A stretch of DNA of 23,909 nt from an uncultured Dorea sp. (GTDB lineage: Bacteria > Bacillota > Clostridia > Lachnospirales > Lachnospiraceae). Location of the stretch: assembly GCA_934307335.1 (NCBI GenBank), contig CAKRCL010000023.1:1-23909 (forward strand), written 5' to 3'. This document shows, piece by piece, positions 6,450-14,251 of this stretch (its first letter is position 1; the number at the start of each line of letters is the position of its first letter). Made by a program: the position numbers and the translations under genes. The notes under the pieces are model-generated. The model searched no databases and was not told the origin of the DNA. It worked only from the letters and a program-made list of their open reading frames with translations.

Positions 6450-8540
6450 ATGAATTTACTGCAGAAATATTTATCAGAGCCTGACAATTACATTATTGAA
6501 TCTGCCGGAGGCTTTGGAAAGAGCACCCAGCTAAAATACTTGTGCACAGGAATTAGGGCAGAATCAGGTAGCATGGACTTTGCCGGCAGGAAGCAGGTGG
6601 CAGTTTATATTCCTATGAATGAACTAAATTACATGGCCGGAACACCCGGAATTATATTTGAATATCTAAAAAAATGCTTTTTTTCTAACCAAATTGCAAA
6701 AGAAGCTATTGAGGAAATGATTCGCAGCACACAGGACAATACGGATTATCTATTTGTCCTGGACGGAATGAATGAAGTAAATAATTATGAAGTCAGAAAC
6801 GGTCAGATGGTTTCCGACTTCATATATAAAGATATTCAATGTCTGATGTCTTGTATAAATGTTCATATTGTGTTATCTACACGAAAAATTGAGAGTATTC
6901 CGGAAGAACTGCGAGAGAAGTTCAAAGTATTAAGATTCCAGCAGATTACAAATGAACGTATCCGGGCTTATCTTCATTTGAAAGATACGGATATGCTGCC
7001 GGGACACTTGAGTAATCTTCTCGTGAACCCGATGTTCTTGAAAATGTTTGGAAGACTATATTCAAGGCGGCCGGAGCTGGCGATTCATATTACAAATAAA
7101 TACGAACTTTTAGAACACTACTATGAAGAAGAAATTGCCTTACACAAAGATAAGCGGAAAGATCATACACTGGCTGTCAGAAAGTATGTGTTAGATTCTG
7201 TGGTTCCATACATTGCCTTTTATGTAGAGCTTGGTCTTTTGAAAAAGCAGTATGAAGAAGAGAAAGATTTGCAGACGTTGACAGGGGAAGCTTTTGAACA
7301 ATATCCACCTGCAGAAGAAATCAGCTTGGAAGCAGTATATAAAATGGTATTAAATATAGCACTGGTAAGTGAAAAACTGCAATTCACACACGAAATACTA
7401 AGAGACTATTTTGCTGTAAAGGGACTGAAAATGATCGGGGAAGCCGGCGGGCATGAGCCGGTGGAAGCATTTATGCAGAATCTGGTTAAATGGCTTGAGT
7501 ATCGCAAGACGATGAAAGAAAAAGATTTACATCGCCGTACCCGTTTCCTCGATGTGGCAGATTTTTTATATTCCAGTGAAAAAAAACGGTTGGTCCAGAC
7601 ATTTTTAAGATACGGCATCAGACCAGAAGAAAAGAGAATGGAACTCGCGCAAAGTTTTTATCAGGAATTATCTGGTGTCTACGATGATCTCTCGCAAGGA
7701 AAAGAAGCAGCAGAAATTGGCTGGATTGCCATTGATTATCTGGAGGAGCAGATTCCAGAGACAGTTCCGGAGACGTATCATAGTATTTATGAACGGGCAG
7801 AGAAAAGGAATTTTTTGTTTTACTCGGTGAAGTGGGCTGTGACGCTGGAGGACGATGACACCAATAAGCGGTGCCTGGATTATATTATGCTGGCGAAGGA
7901 GAAATTAGAAGGGATTCCGCTAGAATACCGTGACGCGAAGATAAATGATCTCTATGGTAGAGTACTCAGTAACATAGGCGCCTATTATTACAAAATCGGT
8001 TCCGAAGAACGAAAAAGGAACCGAAAACAGGAATCATACAAAACATTTGCCGAGGCTGAGTGCTGGCACTTACAGGCGATGGAGTATAAAAAGCAGTACT
8101 GCACAGTTTCAGCAGTGGTTCGTTCATACGAGACGTTAATGCAGGATGCTTATTGGCAGGGTAATCCATTGAAAGGGTACGAATATTTTAAGTCCGCATG
8201 GTGTGAGATGTATCCGGACGACCGTACAGTGGAAGATTGTTTGTTATTTGAAGAATATAAATTCCCGGAGGAATTCGTAGAAAGAGTGTTGGGAAACGAA
8301 CAGCAGCTACTTGTACAAGATTTCCCAGAGGAGCTGAAAGAAGAAATTACGGAGCAAATTCCTGCGCAGGTAGAATACGTGTTTACTGCAGCGACCGGAC
8401 ATGCCCGCATTAACAGGAAGTTGATTTATAGTTTGTATCAAAAGCTGCAGCTTTTTGCAGACTGTGAATGGATCCAGAAGCGGCAGTCGGTGCAGAAAGT
8501 TGTGGAAGAATATCAAAAGAAATGTAAGAGTCTGCTGTAA
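6450..8540 (+). CDS. NACHT/STAND-type NTPase without an N-terminal effector domain
   Basis: 696 residues, ATG 6450 with AGAAAGGAA upstream. Walker A AGGFGKST is at 19-26, directly at the N-terminus. Walker B LFVLDGMNEV at 101-110 is the acidic NACHT form (D105, E109). Sensor 1 is STR at 143-145. The LVNPMFLKMF motif (191-200) and the winged-helix signature QFTHEILRDYFA (311-322) are typical of NACHT proteins. Residues about 330-696 are helical and probably TPR-like or similar sensor repeats (EAECWHLQAMEYKKQY is one TPR-like stretch). STAND proteins act as ligand-triggered oligomerising switches. Here no effector domain is fused, so the effector may be another operon product. A 76-nt gap precedes it with no clear promoter. 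Confidence 0.85.
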   Translation: MNLLQKYLSEPDNYIIESAGGFGKSTQLKYLCTGIRAESGSMDFAGRKQVAVYIPMNELNYMAGTPGIIFEYLKKCFFSNQIAKEAIEEMIRSTQDNTDYLFVLDGMNEVNNYEVRNGQMVSDFIYKDIQCLMSCINVHIVLSTRKIESIPEELREKFKVLRFQQITNERIRAYLHLKDTDMLPGHLSNLLVNPMFLKMFGRLYSRRPELAIHITNKYELLEHYYEEEIALHKDKRKDHTLAVRKYVLDSVVPYIAFYVELGLLKKQYEEEKDLQTLTGEAFEQYPPAEEISLEAVYKMVLNIALVSEKLQFTHEILRDYFAVKGLKMIGEAGGHEPVEAFMQNLVKWLEYRKTMKEKDLHRRTRFLDVADFLYSSEKKRLVQTFLRYGIRPEEKRMELAQSFYQELSGVYDDLSQGKEAAEIGWIAIDYLEEQIPETVPETYHSIYERAEKRNFLFYSVKWAVTLEDDDTNKRCLDYIMLAKEKLEGIPLEYRDAKINDLYGRVLSNIGAYYYKIGSEERKRNRKQESYKTFAEAECWHLQAMEYKKQYCTVSAVVRSYETLMQDAYWQGNPLKGYEYFKSAWCEMYPDDRTVEDCLLFEEYKFPEEFVERVLGNEQQLLVQDFPEELKEEITEQIPAQVEYVFTAATGHARINRKLIYSLYQKLQLFADCEWIQKRQSVQKVVEEYQKKCKSLL

Positions 8541-8559
8541 TGAAAGTGAGGAAAGTACG

Positions 8560-10287
8560 ATGGATTATAGATTTGTAAAGACATTTGCAGAAAAAATTGC
8601 CGATGAGGCGGATATAGATAAGCTGATTAAAGAGTATAAGAAAAAGACGGACAAATCAAAAGAAATGACTGTCGATAAGGTGAAATCCAGTAAAGAAATC
8701 GCCGAGGATATGATCGCCGAGGACAAGAAAGAGTTAAAACGTTATCATAAATACTATTACAATATGATCATACAGGCACTGAAAATTATGAAACAGCCAG
8801 GAACTATCGAGGAAATAGAAGAAAAGATTTCAGACGAAATCATTAAGGAACCAAGTGTGGATTGGTGTGTGTTTCTGACGTTCTGGCTGAAAGAATGTAA
8901 GATACCGCTGGAAGCCAGATGCAGAGGTGACTATCAGAATCTTCTCAATTATTTGCTGGGGGCAGCAGACTATGAAAAGCTGACAAATAACAGTAGAGAA
9001 AATGCGGTACTTCATTTTGCTCTTTCATCAGATTGTAGTTGGAAACAATATATCAGTCTGATGGCACAGTTGAAAAAAGAGCAGAAAAAAGATGAAAACC
9101 TAAATGAAGCGGAAATAGAGGAATATCACGATATTTACTTAAATATGAGGGGAAAACGAGGAACAAAAGGACTTGCCTACTCCAAGTTTCTGGAGTTCGT
9201 TGCCAGAGGATTGAAAGAAGACGAGAAAAAGACGAAGGAAACCTATCGAGAATTTGATGAGATATTAGATAATAAAATCAGAGAATACAAAATAAAGAAC
9301 AATGAAGAAGAGAAAGACCTATACTATCTGGAAATCTTTCCAAAAGATTTCACAAAGAGAATTGATCATGCCAGATGGAGAAGGGCATGGTACTTGTCGA
9401 GAATGCTCTCGATGCTAATTGAAAAAAATGTTCAGGATGTTGTATTGGAGGATATTCGCAAAGCATACAGACGTAGTTATTTCAATTTAGAAAAAAAATA
9501 TGGACATGATATAGGAAAAATAAATGATGATTTATGGCTGAAAATCGATAGTAAGGAAGTAGAAAGCCTTTTAAAAAAACGTGTTCATATCCCAATACCA
9601 GACGGAGAAGTATCAGGTGAAAAACTAACATGTGAACAATTATTTGAAAGACAATGGGAAATCCGGAAGAAAAATATATATGAATACATAAAAGAAAATG
9701 CCGTTATTTCTATAGACAAAATCAGTAAAAAATATTCGGAAGCATTGGGAGGACAGTGTTTTATTCACAGAAAATATCTTATGAAAGATTACAGTAAAAA
9801 TGATAACTGGAATCTTATCTTAGTCTCTTATGCGAATGAAAGAAAATACGACTTCCAGAGAAAGCAGATTAAGAAGATTCAGAGAGCTATTTTTAGAGAT
9901 TCTGAGAAAGCAGATCAATTTTTAAAAAAAGATGACGCTGAAGAAAGATTACGGAGAACAGGAAAAACATTTGACGCATTGTTGGCAGGAGAGAATGAGA
10001 CGTCCAGGGAAATGCTGTTATTGACCGCATTGGTTTGTAAGAATTACGGATGTAAAGAAATAGATCAGGAATATATATATAGTATGTTGATTAATTGCAG
10101 ATTTGACGCAGACCTGGATATGCAGAAGAATACTCCTTTTATTAAGTATTATAATAAGGTTTTTGATGATATTGAAGAATTAAAGCCATATTCTCTGGAA
10201 TTTAAAAGGGAAATGTTCTATCAGCATTATTGCTCTGTCTTTAATAATATTATTAAAGGAAGAGAGGTGGAATCAACATGCGATTAG
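8560..10287 (+). CDS. Unrecognised 575-aa helical protein
   Basis: ATG 8560 follows GTGAGGAAAG, 19 nt after the NACHT gene; a further upstream in-frame ATG at 8455 lies inside that gene and is not used. The product is highly charged (Lys/Glu-rich), with no signal peptide, membrane segment or recognised catalytic motif. The middle (about 255-300) looks coiled-coil-like. Arg- and Tyr-rich patches (RRAWYLSRM, RKAYRRSYF) stand out. Its end overlaps the kinase gene by 10 nt, so the NACHT protein, this protein and the kinase are probably made together. A scaffold or sensor role is only a guess. Confidence 0.8.
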   Translation: MDYRFVKTFAEKIADEADIDKLIKEYKKKTDKSKEMTVDKVKSSKEIAEDMIAEDKKELKRYHKYYYNMIIQALKIMKQPGTIEEIEEKISDEIIKEPSVDWCVFLTFWLKECKIPLEARCRGDYQNLLNYLLGAADYEKLTNNSRENAVLHFALSSDCSWKQYISLMAQLKKEQKKDENLNEAEIEEYHDIYLNMRGKRGTKGLAYSKFLEFVARGLKEDEKKTKETYREFDEILDNKIREYKIKNNEEEKDLYYLEIFPKDFTKRIDHARWRRAWYLSRMLSMLIEKNVQDVVLEDIRKAYRRSYFNLEKKYGHDIGKINDDLWLKIDSKEVESLLKKRVHIPIPDGEVSGEKLTCEQLFERQWEIRKKNIYEYIKENAVISIDKISKKYSEALGGQCFIHRKYLMKDYSKNDNWNLILVSYANERKYDFQRKQIKKIQRAIFRDSEKADQFLKKDDAEERLRRTGKTFDALLAGENETSREMLLLTALVCKNYGCKEIDQEYIYSMLINCRFDADLDMQKNTPFIKYYNKVFDDIEELKPYSLEFKREMFYQHYCSVFNNIIKGREVESTCD

Positions 10288-11411
10288 GATTGATTAAAGA
10301 AGATGTAGTTCTGGATCAGAATGAAGCTTTTATTTTATGTGACAGTAATGGCACCGAACAGATTCGATTGATCTCTATTATAGATAATGGTGGATCGGCT
10401 TTGGCATACAAAGCTATTAGAAATAAGAACGGGAGCAGTTCAGTCTGCATTGTGAAGGAGTATTATCCGGCGCAGAAAGAAGATATTTACAAGCGAAATA
10501 AAGTTGGCGAACCGATTTTTATTTCAAAAAACAAAGAAAAAGAACTGAAAATACAACAGGAGAATATTGAAAGAGAACTATCTGCGAATCAGGCAGTATA
10601 CTTTAGTGTGAACTATGATGAAAGCAACAGTCCGTATGTATATCATTCAGAATTATTCACGCACTTTGGAGATAGCAGTTATATTGTGATGGACACCAAC
10701 GAAGGAAACACTCTTTACACAGTGATGAGAAAAACGCTTACACCAGAAAAATGTTTACGTTATATTTATCAGCTTTTGATTATTGTAGATCATTTAAATA
10801 ATAAAGGATACCTTCATGGAGATATAAAGCCACAAAATATTTGGATCAGAGGTGAAAATGAAAATCAGAGCATGTTATTACTTGATTTTGGGACAGCGAT
10901 GCATCTCGCTGATTTTCAGGTCGACGTGTCGAAATTAAGTGTAGACGAGATATTTGAATCGGCAGACCGTATGAAAGAAAATGAAAGTCTTGGAAGTATG
11001 ACTGAAAATTTTGGCTCACTAGGAATTTTAAGTATTAGAAATCATAAAAAAATGTATCGTACAACAGATCAGTCTTATGAACGTGCGCTGGCTTTGATTG
11101 AAGCTGTCAATAACTTATCTGTTGCTGATGATTTATATAGTGTAGTGAAAGTGGCAGGTGAGTTATTTGAAAAAGCGATAATGAGCCAGGAGCAGAGAGA
11201 CTCTATAGAAGAAGTACTGCAGGACATGAAAGAAAAGAATCAGACCACAGGCTATCATTCCGTGGCTGAGTTAAGAGAAGACATAGAGGTGATTGAGTGC
11301 ATTTTAAATAACGGTGCGCATCCAGCAGTGTTAGAGAAGAACTTTTTAAAATCCGGCTGCCTGATTTTGCCAGACGATTTTACAGAAGAGCTGTTGTGCG
11401 ACGTGGAATAG
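10278..11411 (+). CDS. Eukaryotic-type Ser/Thr protein kinase-like protein
   Basis: 377 residues, ATG 10278 behind AGAGGTGG. Kinase landmarks in order: a glycine-loop-like NGGSALAYKA (37-46), candidate ATP lysine K60 (CIVKEYYP), catalytic loop HGDIKPQN (180-187) with D182, K184 and N187, DFG at 203-205, and DDLYSVV (284-290) matching the helix-F aspartate motif. HGD replaces HRD, as in many RD-negative kinases. No clear APE motif follows the DFG, so the activation segment is atypical (about 206-260). There is no membrane segment or extracellular PASTA repeat, unlike PrkC, so it is cytosolic. Residues about 310-377 form a short C-terminal tail. The phosphoesterase gene begins about 12 nt later, which suggests paired phosphorylation and removal (inference). 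Confidence 0.85.
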   Translation: MRLGLIKEDVVLDQNEAFILCDSNGTEQIRLISIIDNGGSALAYKAIRNKNGSSSVCIVKEYYPAQKEDIYKRNKVGEPIFISKNKEKELKIQQENIERELSANQAVYFSVNYDESNSPYVYHSELFTHFGDSSYIVMDTNEGNTLYTVMRKTLTPEKCLRYIYQLLIIVDHLNNKGYLHGDIKPQNIWIRGENENQSMLLLDFGTAMHLADFQVDVSKLSVDEIFESADRMKENESLGSMTENFGSLGILSIRNHKKMYRTTDQSYERALALIEAVNNLSVADDLYSVVKVAGELFEKAIMSQEQRDSIEEVLQDMKEKNQTTGYHSVAELREDIEVIECILNNGAHPAVLEKNFLKSGCLILPDDFTEELLCDVE

Positions 11412-11423
11412 GAGGGATGCAAT

Positions 11424-12143
11424 ATCATTTATTATACAGGGGATATACATGGGGATATCAGAAGAATTCTGAAGTGGCTGGATCAGATCCGTCAACAGAA
11501 TGTAAGCAATGCAGTATTAATCCTGCTTGGTGATGCTGGACTTAACTATTATCTGGACGAAAGAGACATGAAGCAAAAGGAGAGATTACAACAAAAAATA
11601 AATGAATTAAAAGAAGAGAAAATATTTGTCCAGATTCTATTTGTCCGAGGCAATCATGAGGCTCGCCCGTCCAAGTTGGATACATACAAAGAAAAATTGT
11701 TTTACGATGGATTGGCATACGTGGAAGAAAAGTATCCGGATCTGATCTTTTTAAAAGACGGTGAGCGTTACAGGGTTGAAGACAAGAATTTCATGATAAT
11801 TGGCGGCGGATATTCAAAAGATTTCTTTGAAAGAGTACTCCGTGGGTATGGATACTGGTATGACGAGCAGCTTTCAGATGAAGAATTTCAGAAGATAGCT
11901 GAAAAGGCTGCGAAAATGACGGAAAACACTTATGTCTTATCACATATGCTTCCGATAAAATGGTCACCCAATGAGGGTGACCACGAGGTAGATAAACAAG
12001 CTAGAAGAATGGAAGTGTGGCTTCAGAAAATTGCAGATATATTTGGAGAACATTTACTACGATGGTATGCAGGTCATTATCACATGGATGTTGCGGGAGA
12101 GCAATATGAAATTGTGTATAATGAAATCAAAAAACTGGAATAG
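11424..12143 (+). CDS. Calcineurin-type metallophosphoesterase, probable ATC/ATT start
   Basis: The five metal-binding motifs are all present only if translation starts near 11424: GDIHGD, GDAGLNYY, GNHEARP, LSHMLP and AGHYHMD. The first ATG in frame (11568) would delete the first two. No ATG, GTG or TTG exists in frame between the kinase stop (11409-11411) and GDIHGD. ATC at 11424 lies 7 nt after GGAGGG (11411-11416), with ATT next at 11427, giving 239 residues. An ATG at 11417 is out of frame, so a 1-nt indel in an original ATG start is the alternative. The fold hydrolyses phosphomono- or diesters; with the adjacent kinase it could be a protein phosphatase. It is paralogous to the gene at 12280-13002. 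Confidence 0.8.
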   Translation: MIYYTGDIHGDIRRILKWLDQIRQQNVSNAVLILLGDAGLNYYLDERDMKQKERLQQKINELKEEKIFVQILFVRGNHEARPSKLDTYKEKLFYDGLAYVEEKYPDLIFLKDGERYRVEDKNFMIIGGGYSKDFFERVLRGYGYWYDEQLSDEEFQKIAEKAAKMTENTYVLSHMLPIKWSPNEGDHEVDKQARRMEVWLQKIADIFGEHLLRWYAGHYHMDVAGEQYEIVYNEIKKLE

Positions 12144-12227
12144 AGAGAAATTTTTGTGATTTGGAATAAAAACGATGAAAATATTTTCAAAGGTGAGAAA
12201 AGCGATTCCTAATTTTAGAGGATAGGA

Positions 12228-12263
12228 GAATTGGGACTGACAATCTGTCAGCCCCAATTCTTT
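12228..12263. terminator. Bidirectional terminator between convergent phosphoesterase genes
   Basis: GAATTGGG-A-CTGACA pairs with TGTCAG-C-CCCAATTC across a 3-nt loop (12228-12260). It is followed by TTTCT on the + strand and by a T/C-rich run on the - strand. It would end the long + operon and the - strand gene. Confidence 0.85.
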
Positions 12264-12279
12264 CTAGGCACAAAATGTA

Positions 12280-13002
12280 TCAGAGTTCATGAATATTGTG
12301 ATACAAGATTTCCAGCTTCCCAGTGCGTTTTTCAACATGATAATGCCCGGCATACCATTTTTGGTAGGTCAGCCTGTCTTCAATCGTCTGGAGCCATTTT
12401 TCTGTTGACTTGTCAATCATATCCTGATTCATACCTTCGATAAATGCTTCGGTTGGTTCAGATTTTAGTGGAACGGTATGGGATAAAACAATATCAACAT
12501 TCCAGTTATTTTCCTCCAGTTTGTTTTCAACGCGTTTTTTGATTATATCGGACGGCTGTTCGTCTGGCCACCAGAATGGGCAGTGTGGATTCATTCTGAT
12601 ACGATAATCCCGGTCTACAGAATAGGCACCACCGATTACAAGCGTTTTTTTACCGTTGATATTATAGATTTCTCCATCCTTTGCAAAAAGTAGATTTGGG
12701 TAGTCTTTTTCAACATAGACGATTCCATCGTTCCACTTCATTTCTTGATATGTTGGAAGTGATTCCGGGCGCATCTCATGATTACCGTGTATACAGAAAA
12801 ATGTACACCCGATCTTGTTAAGGCTTGCTTTTAATTTATCATCTTTTGGGAAACCATAGTAGTTCATTCCTGCATCACCAAGAACAATGATGGTAACTGC
12901 TGTTGGATTATTTACAGATGCTATATAAGTAAATACATCTGCAAAATGTGAATGTTTATCACCGGTAATCAGATATTTCATTTTTGAGTTTTCTGAGTTC
13001 AT
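12280..13002 (-). CDS. Calcineurin-type metallophosphoesterase (paralogue of the operon-terminal enzyme)
   Basis: 240 residues. Start ATG at 13002 sits behind AAAGGAG; an in-frame ATG at 13020 would place that site inside the coding region, so it is rejected. Motifs: TGDKHSH (metal Asp and His kept), LGDAGMNYY, GNHEMRP, LSHTVP and AGHYHVE. It shares LGDAG-NYY, GNHE-RP, a YVE-(D/K)YP block and the GHYH end with the protein at 11424-12143, so the two are paralogues facing each other tail to tail. The second motif residue pattern differs (GDKHSH against GDIHGD), which may change substrate choice. Substrate unknown. Confidence 0.88.
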   Translation of the reverse strand: MNSENSKMKYLITGDKHSHFADVFTYIASVNNPTAVTIIVLGDAGMNYYGFPKDDKLKASLNKIGCTFFCIHGNHEMRPESLPTYQEMKWNDGIVYVEKDYPNLLFAKDGEIYNINGKKTLVIGGAYSVDRDYRIRMNPHCPFWWPDEQPSDIIKKRVENKLEENNWNVDIVLSHTVPLKSEPTEAFIEGMNQDMIDKSTEKWLQTIEDRLTYQKWYAGHYHVEKRTGKLEILYHNIHEL

Positions 13003-13028
13003 GATACAGTCTCCTTTCATGTGAGTTG

Positions 13029-13069
13029 ATTATAAATCTTTTAAGATATACTATAAAGTATGGCATACT
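13029..13069 (-). promoter_or_regulatory. Candidate promoter with ATACT/AGTAT inverted repeats
   Basis: Read on the - strand, TTTATA (13052-13057), a 17-nt spacer and TATAAT (13029-13034) precede the phosphoesterase gene. Three 5-base elements overlap the -35: ATACT 13048-13052, AGTAT 13057-13061 and ATACT 13065-13069. They form two overlapping inverted repeats and could be an operator. This is a weak but consistent signal. Confidence 0.4.
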
Positions 13070-13114
13070 ATTTTAAGAGGAATTGTTCCAAATCAATAAA
13101 AAATGAAGGTATTG

Positions 13115-13143
13115 CTGAAAAGTGACAGCTTTTATTTTATAAT
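13115..13143 (+). promoter_or_regulatory. Candidate promoter of the Rel-Fic unit
   Basis: TATAAT at 13138-13143 is a perfect -10 about 95 nt before the start codon. The best-placed -35 (CTGAAA, 13115-13120, 17-nt spacer) is poor; TTGCTG at 13112-13117 fits better by sequence but leaves 20 nt. The rest of the gap shows no gene. Confidence 0.35.
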
Positions 13144-13237
13144 GGGTTTATATTCAGCAGCAAGAATATCGAGGAATTTCTGAAAGTTGGATGATAAAAG
13201 AAAGTGAAATATCGAGGAGTAGAGGAGAGTGCGACAA

Positions 13238-14227
13238 ATGATTACATTAAATGATTACTTATATTCAGGGGATACTGTTTTTCGTATCCTGAAAAATTAT
13301 ATCAGGGATTTACGAAAAGAGGCAAAACAGACGCACAATGAAATAGACTTGGTGCACAGTAACTGTCTGCTTCAGGTGAAGGAAATGTTGGAACACAATG
13401 ATTTCCTGACTTTCCAGTCTCAGAAAATCCGGGAATTTTATAAATATATGGCAAAAGAATTTCCATTTCTTGCCTTTACATTTCGTGGGAGAATTAAATC
13501 ACTGATTCGTACGGAAGAAAAATTTAATGGATATATTGTAGAATATATTTATAACTATTATGAGGAACATGGGACGTATCCAACCGTGGCAGATCTAAAA
13601 GAAAGATTAAGCTGCTTTCGGGATATTATCGCATATCGGATTGTAATTGCATTGCCGAAATGTCATTTGGAACCGGGACAGAGTCTCGAAGAGGAAGAAG
13701 AAAAATATCTGTATCAGATTGCAAATGCACTGCCGGGATTCTTAGAAGAACGAGGTTTTACGGCAGAACCGGCAAAAGGAGTACGGGAAAGTAAATCAGA
13801 TATGCTTGACGACGAAGTGAAGCCTTATTATAGGGATTTCATTACTAATCCGACTATGTATGGATATCAATCTTTACATATTACATTTTTTGATAATATG
13901 TCCAGAAGCTATATGGAAGTACAGCTTCGCACAAAGAAAATGGACGATATTGCAGAAATCGGACCGGCGAATCATCTCGGCTATGAGAAACGCCAGGAAC
14001 ATGAACGTGTAAGAAGAGATGCCATTCCAAAAGGGGAATGCATTTACTTTGATGAGGCATATGAGCGTGGGATGAAGCTTTTTAATCTGGAATTAAAAGA
14101 TTTGGATGTCAACATGTTTGCGGCTATGAACAACAGCCTGATCAACGACGGATGCGGTTTGTATCGCGGACGTCTTATTCTGCCATATGAGCATTTGTCC
14201 AGATTTCAAAATGATTTGATTGATTAG
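13238..14227 (+). CDS. RelA/SpoT-type nucleotidyltransferase domain protein
   Basis: 329 residues from ATG 13238, 10 nt after GAGGAG; an upstream GTG (13229) is too close to that site. The synthetase fold of (p)ppGpp enzymes is recognised by FRGRIKSLIRTEEK (about 82-95), FRDIIAYRIV with Mg-binding D129, MYGYQSLH (207-214), MEVQLRTKKM with E227, and AEIGPANH (239-246), matching GYQSLH, EIQIRT and AEHGxAAH in the family. It has no HD hydrolase domain and no TGS/ACT domains, so it would act as a stand-alone synthetase or another pyrophosphate-transferring toxin. The N-terminal 80 residues and the last 80 are not recognised. It is in one unit with the Fic gene 24 nt downstream, which hints at a stress or toxin module (inference). 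Confidence 0.85.
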   Translation: MITLNDYLYSGDTVFRILKNYIRDLRKEAKQTHNEIDLVHSNCLLQVKEMLEHNDFLTFQSQKIREFYKYMAKEFPFLAFTFRGRIKSLIRTEEKFNGYIVEYIYNYYEEHGTYPTVADLKERLSCFRDIIAYRIVIALPKCHLEPGQSLEEEEEKYLYQIANALPGFLEERGFTAEPAKGVRESKSDMLDDEVKPYYRDFITNPTMYGYQSLHITFFDNMSRSYMEVQLRTKKMDDIAEIGPANHLGYEKRQEHERVRRDAIPKGECIYFDEAYERGMKLFNLELKDLDVNMFAAMNNSLINDGCGLYRGRLILPYEHLSRFQNDLID

Positions 14228-14251
14228 GCAAGAAACTAGGAGGTGTTATTG

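Noticed and set aside
8455..8559. Longer start (ATG 8455) for the 575-aa protein
   Set aside because: It lies inside the NACHT gene in another frame; ATG 8560 follows GTGAGGAAAG.
11568..12143. Phosphoesterase starting at ATG 11568
   Set aside because: It would lack the GDIHGD and GDAG metal motifs, which are intact in frame upstream.
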